Positions 5,372-7,583 of a stretch of 7,583 bases of DNA are shown here, one piece after another; the stretch's first letter is position 1; the number at the start of each line of letters is the position of its first letter. This DNA is from Acidobacteriota bacterium. GTDB taxonomy: Bacteria > Acidobacteriota > Vicinamibacteria > Vicinamibacterales > UBA8438. Position numbers and translations under genes: made by a program. The stretch covers positions 1-7,583 of the forward strand of contig WTGR01000910.1 of the NCBI GenBank assembly GCA_011523485.1. Reading direction: 5' to 3'. Under the pieces are notes generated by a model. It was not told the DNA's origin. It saw nothing but the letters and a program-made list of their open reading frames with translations, and made no database searches.

Positions 5372-7583
5372 ATGCTCCGACGACTTCCGATTTCGATGGC
5401 GACGTGGCTCGGCGCCGCATGCATGACGGCGGCCGTGGCCGCACCCGCGTCCGCGCAGACGAAGCTGCTGCGTTTCCCGGACATCCACGGCGACCAGGTG
5501 GTCTTCAGCTACGCCGGGGACCTGTGGCTCGCCTCTACCGAAGGGGGCCTGGCGGCCCGGCTGACCGCCCATCCCGGCCTGGAGCTGTTCCCGCGGTTCT
5601 CCCCCGACGGCTCCCGCATAGCATTCACCGGGCAGTACGACGGCGACGAGCAGGTCTACGTCATCCCGGCGTCCGGCGGGGTGCCGCGGCAGCTCACGTA
5701 CTATCCGGCGCGCGGTCCGCTGGCGCCGCGCTGGGGCTACGACAACCAGGTCTACGACTGGTCGCCCGACGGGCGGGCGGTCCTGTTCCGGTCGCTCCGC
5801 TACAGCACGGACCTTTCGGACAGCCGGCTGTTCCTGGCCTCGGCCGACGGTGGGCTGCCGGTGCCGCTGCCGATGCCCGAGTCCGGGGCGGGAGACCTGT
5901 CGCCGGACGGGACGCGGGTCGTCTACTCGCCGCTGTTCCGCGACTTCCGGACCTGGAAGCGCTACGAGGGGGGCTGGGCGCAGGAGCTCTACATCTTCGA
6001 CCGCGAGACGCACGTGGTCGAGCGGGTGACGACGCACCGGCGCGCCGACCGCGACCCGATGTGGATCGGCAACGCCATCTACTTCACCTCGGACAGGGAC
6101 GGCACGCTGAACCTGTACAGCTACGATCTCGCCTCGCGGGAGACGACGCAACTGACCGACAGCGACACCTGGGACGTGCGCTGGCCGGGTGACGACGGAG
6201 TGAACCGCATCGTGTACGAGCTGAACGGCGAACTGCAGATCCATGCGATCGACGAGGGGACGTCGCGGCCCATCTCCATCACGGTTCCGGACGACGGCCT
6301 GGCGATGCGGCCGTCGCGGGTGGCGGCGGCCGACCTGATCGAGGATGCGGAACTGAGCCCCAAGGGAGAGCGGGCGCTCTTCGTCGCCCGCGGCGACGTC
6401 TTCACCGCCCCCATCGAGAACGGCCCCACCCGCAACCTGACGCGCAGCTCGTCGGCGCACGACAGGTGGGCGCGCTGGTCGCCGGACGGCAGCCGCATCG
6501 CCTACGTGTCGGACGCGACCGGCGAGGACGAGATCTACGTGATTGCCCAGAACGGATCCGGCGATCCGGAGCAGCTCACCACGGGCGGGCAGGCGATGCT
6601 GTACGCGCCGGAGTGGTCGCCGAGCGGGAAGCACCTGGCCTACGGCGACAAGGACGGGCGGCTCCGCGTCATCGACATGGAGACGAAGGAGATCGTCGAG
6701 GTCGCGGACGAGGCGCGCGGTCCGTTGCGCGACTACGTCTGGTCTCCCCGCGGCGGCCATCTGGCGTTCTCGATGACCGATCCCACCGAGTTCAGATCCA
6801 TCTGGGTCTGGAGCCTGGCCGACCGCGCGCTGCAGCGGATCACCGACGAGCTCTTCCACGAGTGGAATCCGGCGTGGGACCCGGACGGCGACTATCTCTA
6901 CTACCTGTCCGACCGGCAGTTCGCGCCGCAGCTCGGCTCGTTCGAATGGAACTACCTGGTGGATCGCGAGACCGGCATCTACGCGCTGGCGCTGCGAAAG
7001 GACGTGGAGCATCCGCTGCCGCCTCGGAGCGACGAGGTCGAGGTGACCGGGGACGACGAGGCGGACGAGGACGCGGCCGACGACACGGCGTCGGACGCTG
7101 CCGGGGACGAGGACGGCGACGGCGACGGCGGCGGGGACGAGGAGGCGCCCATCACCATCGAGTTCGACGGGCTGTCCCGGCGCGTCGTGCGCCTGCCGGT
7201 GACCTTCGACAACTACGTCGGATTGAGCGGGGCGGACGACGGCGTCTTCTTCATCCGCGCAGGTGCGCAGTACTACGGGCGGGGCGCCGACGTGCAGCCG
7301 GCGCTGCAGCGCTTCACGTTCGCGGATCGTGAGACCGACACCATCGCGACGGGGATCGGCGGCTACGCGGTCTCGCGCGACGGCGAGAAGGTGCTGGTGC
7401 GCGAAGGCGGCGGCTGGAACGTCTACCCGGCGGGCGGCGGCGACGCCGCCACGGTGTCGACGCGCGGGCTGATGGTCGACCGCGTGCCGGCCGACGAGTG
7501 GGCGCAGATCTTCGACGAGGTCTGGCGCCGGTTCCGCGACTTCTTCTACGTCGAGAACATGCACGGCTACGACTGGAAGGCGC
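5372..7583 (+). CDS. Secreted Tricorn-like protease (S41 family), N-terminal part, cut by window end
   Basis: The frame stays open to the window edge, giving 737 residues. A Sec signal peptide is clear: RR at 3-4, a hydrophobic core at about 7-24 and an ASA site with cleavage expected after Ala28, so the protein acts in the periplasm or outside, unlike cytosolic archaeal Tricorn. The mature part carries TolB/WD40-like propeller blades marked by SPDG-type motifs near 77-80, 369-373 (WSPDG), 415 (WSPSG), 457 (WSPRG) and 502 (WDPDG), often followed by a strand such as RIAF or RIAYVSD. From about 702 the segment with DEW (708-710) and ...FFYVENMHGYDW (ending Trp735) matches the start of the Tricorn C1 domain. 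Full Tricorn is about 1070 residues, so the PDZ and C2 domains and the catalytic Ser/His lie outside the window and activity cannot be judged. Residues 554-591 form a very acidic loop (20 Asp/Glu of 38, no Lys/Arg) inside the second propeller region. The expected role is degrading peptides or unfolded proteins. Confidence 0.9.
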   Translation, partial: MLRRLPISMATWLGAACMTAAVAAPASAQTKLLRFPDIHGDQVVFSYAGDLWLASTEGGLAARLTAHPGLELFPRFSPDGSRIAFTGQYDGDEQVYVIPASGGVPRQLTYYPARGPLAPRWGYDNQVYDWSPDGRAVLFRSLRYSTDLSDSRLFLASADGGLPVPLPMPESGAGDLSPDGTRVVYSPLFRDFRTWKRYEGGWAQELYIFDRETHVVERVTTHRRADRDPMWIGNAIYFTSDRDGTLNLYSYDLASRETTQLTDSDTWDVRWPGDDGVNRIVYELNGELQIHAIDEGTSRPISITVPDDGLAMRPSRVAAADLIEDAELSPKGERALFVARGDVFTAPIENGPTRNLTRSSSAHDRWARWSPDGSRIAYVSDATGEDEIYVIAQNGSGDPEQLTTGGQAMLYAPEWSPSGKHLAYGDKDGRLRVIDMETKEIVEVADEARGPLRDYVWSPRGGHLAFSMTDPTEFRSIWVWSLADRALQRITDELFHEWNPAWDPDGDYLYYLSDRQFAPQLGSFEWNYLVDRETGIYALALRKDVEHPLPPRSDEVEVTGDDEADEDAADDTASDAAGDEDGDGDGGGDEEAPITIEFDGLSRRVVRLPVTFDNYVGLSGADDGVFFIRAGAQYYGRGADVQPALQRFTFADRETDTIATGIGGYAVSRDGEKVLVREGGGWNVYPAGGGDAATVSTRGLMVDRVPADEWAQIFDEVWRRFRDFFYVENMHGYDWKA
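7112..7129 (+). repeat. Three tandem GACGGC hexamers inside the protease gene
   Basis: GACGGC is repeated three times in frame, encoding Asp-Gly three times (residues 581-586) within the acidic loop. Gain or loss of a unit would keep the frame and change only the loop length. Similar GAC/GAG/GGC codons continue on both sides. Confidence 0.8.

Noticed and set aside
5272..6192. A 306-codon + strand frame overlapping the protease gene
   Set aside because: It is a shadow frame: very Arg-rich, without motifs, and overlapped by the frame carrying the signal peptide and propeller repeats.
4013..7564. A 1183-codon open frame on the minus strand opposite the isomerase and protease genes
   Set aside because: It runs across two genes and both gaps with Arg/His/Val-rich composition and no recognisable motif. 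It is explained by low stop frequency in GC-rich DNA.

Overview
This is a GC-rich window (clearly well above 60% G+C, with strong G/C preference at third codon positions) that reads entirely on the + strand. The gene content is a LolD/YbbA-type ABC ATPase with a giant FtsX-type permease, a crotonase-fold enzyme and a secreted Tricorn-type protease. This suits a GC-rich Gram-negative bacterium. Acidobacteriota (Vicinamibacteria-like) is my best guess from the gene mix, but no marker gene in the window proves it. I see no mobile element, CRISPR array, tRNA or rRNA.

Layout: (1) positions 1-116 hold the last 37 codons of an upstream gene. (2) 142-813 and 840-4265 form a tight two-gene ABC unit, an ATPase plus a 1141-residue permease with two FtsX modules; it probably exports or extracts a lipid, lipoprotein or other hydrophobic cargo at the inner membrane. 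(3) A 152-base gap carries a cluster of short GATGT direct repeats, a small dyad, promoter-like hexamers and a GC-rich hairpin. (4) 4418-5170 encodes a 250-residue crotonase-superfamily enzyme whose active site looks like a delta3,delta2-enoyl-CoA isomerase rather than a hydratase. (5) A 201-base gap holds a hairpin just after the isomerase stop, another promoter-like block and a stable stem-loop in the leader of the next gene. (6) 5372 to the window end is the N-terminal 737 residues of a secreted Tricorn-like S41 peptidase: signal peptide, beta-propeller repeats, a highly acidic loop and the start of the C1 domain. Its PDZ and catalytic regions lie beyond the window.

The ATPase and permease clearly work together. 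The isomerase and the protease each have their own leader and look like separate transcription units; nothing here links them to the transporter. All genes are recognisable family members. I did not find a clearly new multi-gene system. The points most worth a second look are the structured leaders, the GATGT repeat cluster and the acidic, EF-hand-like loop in the protease.
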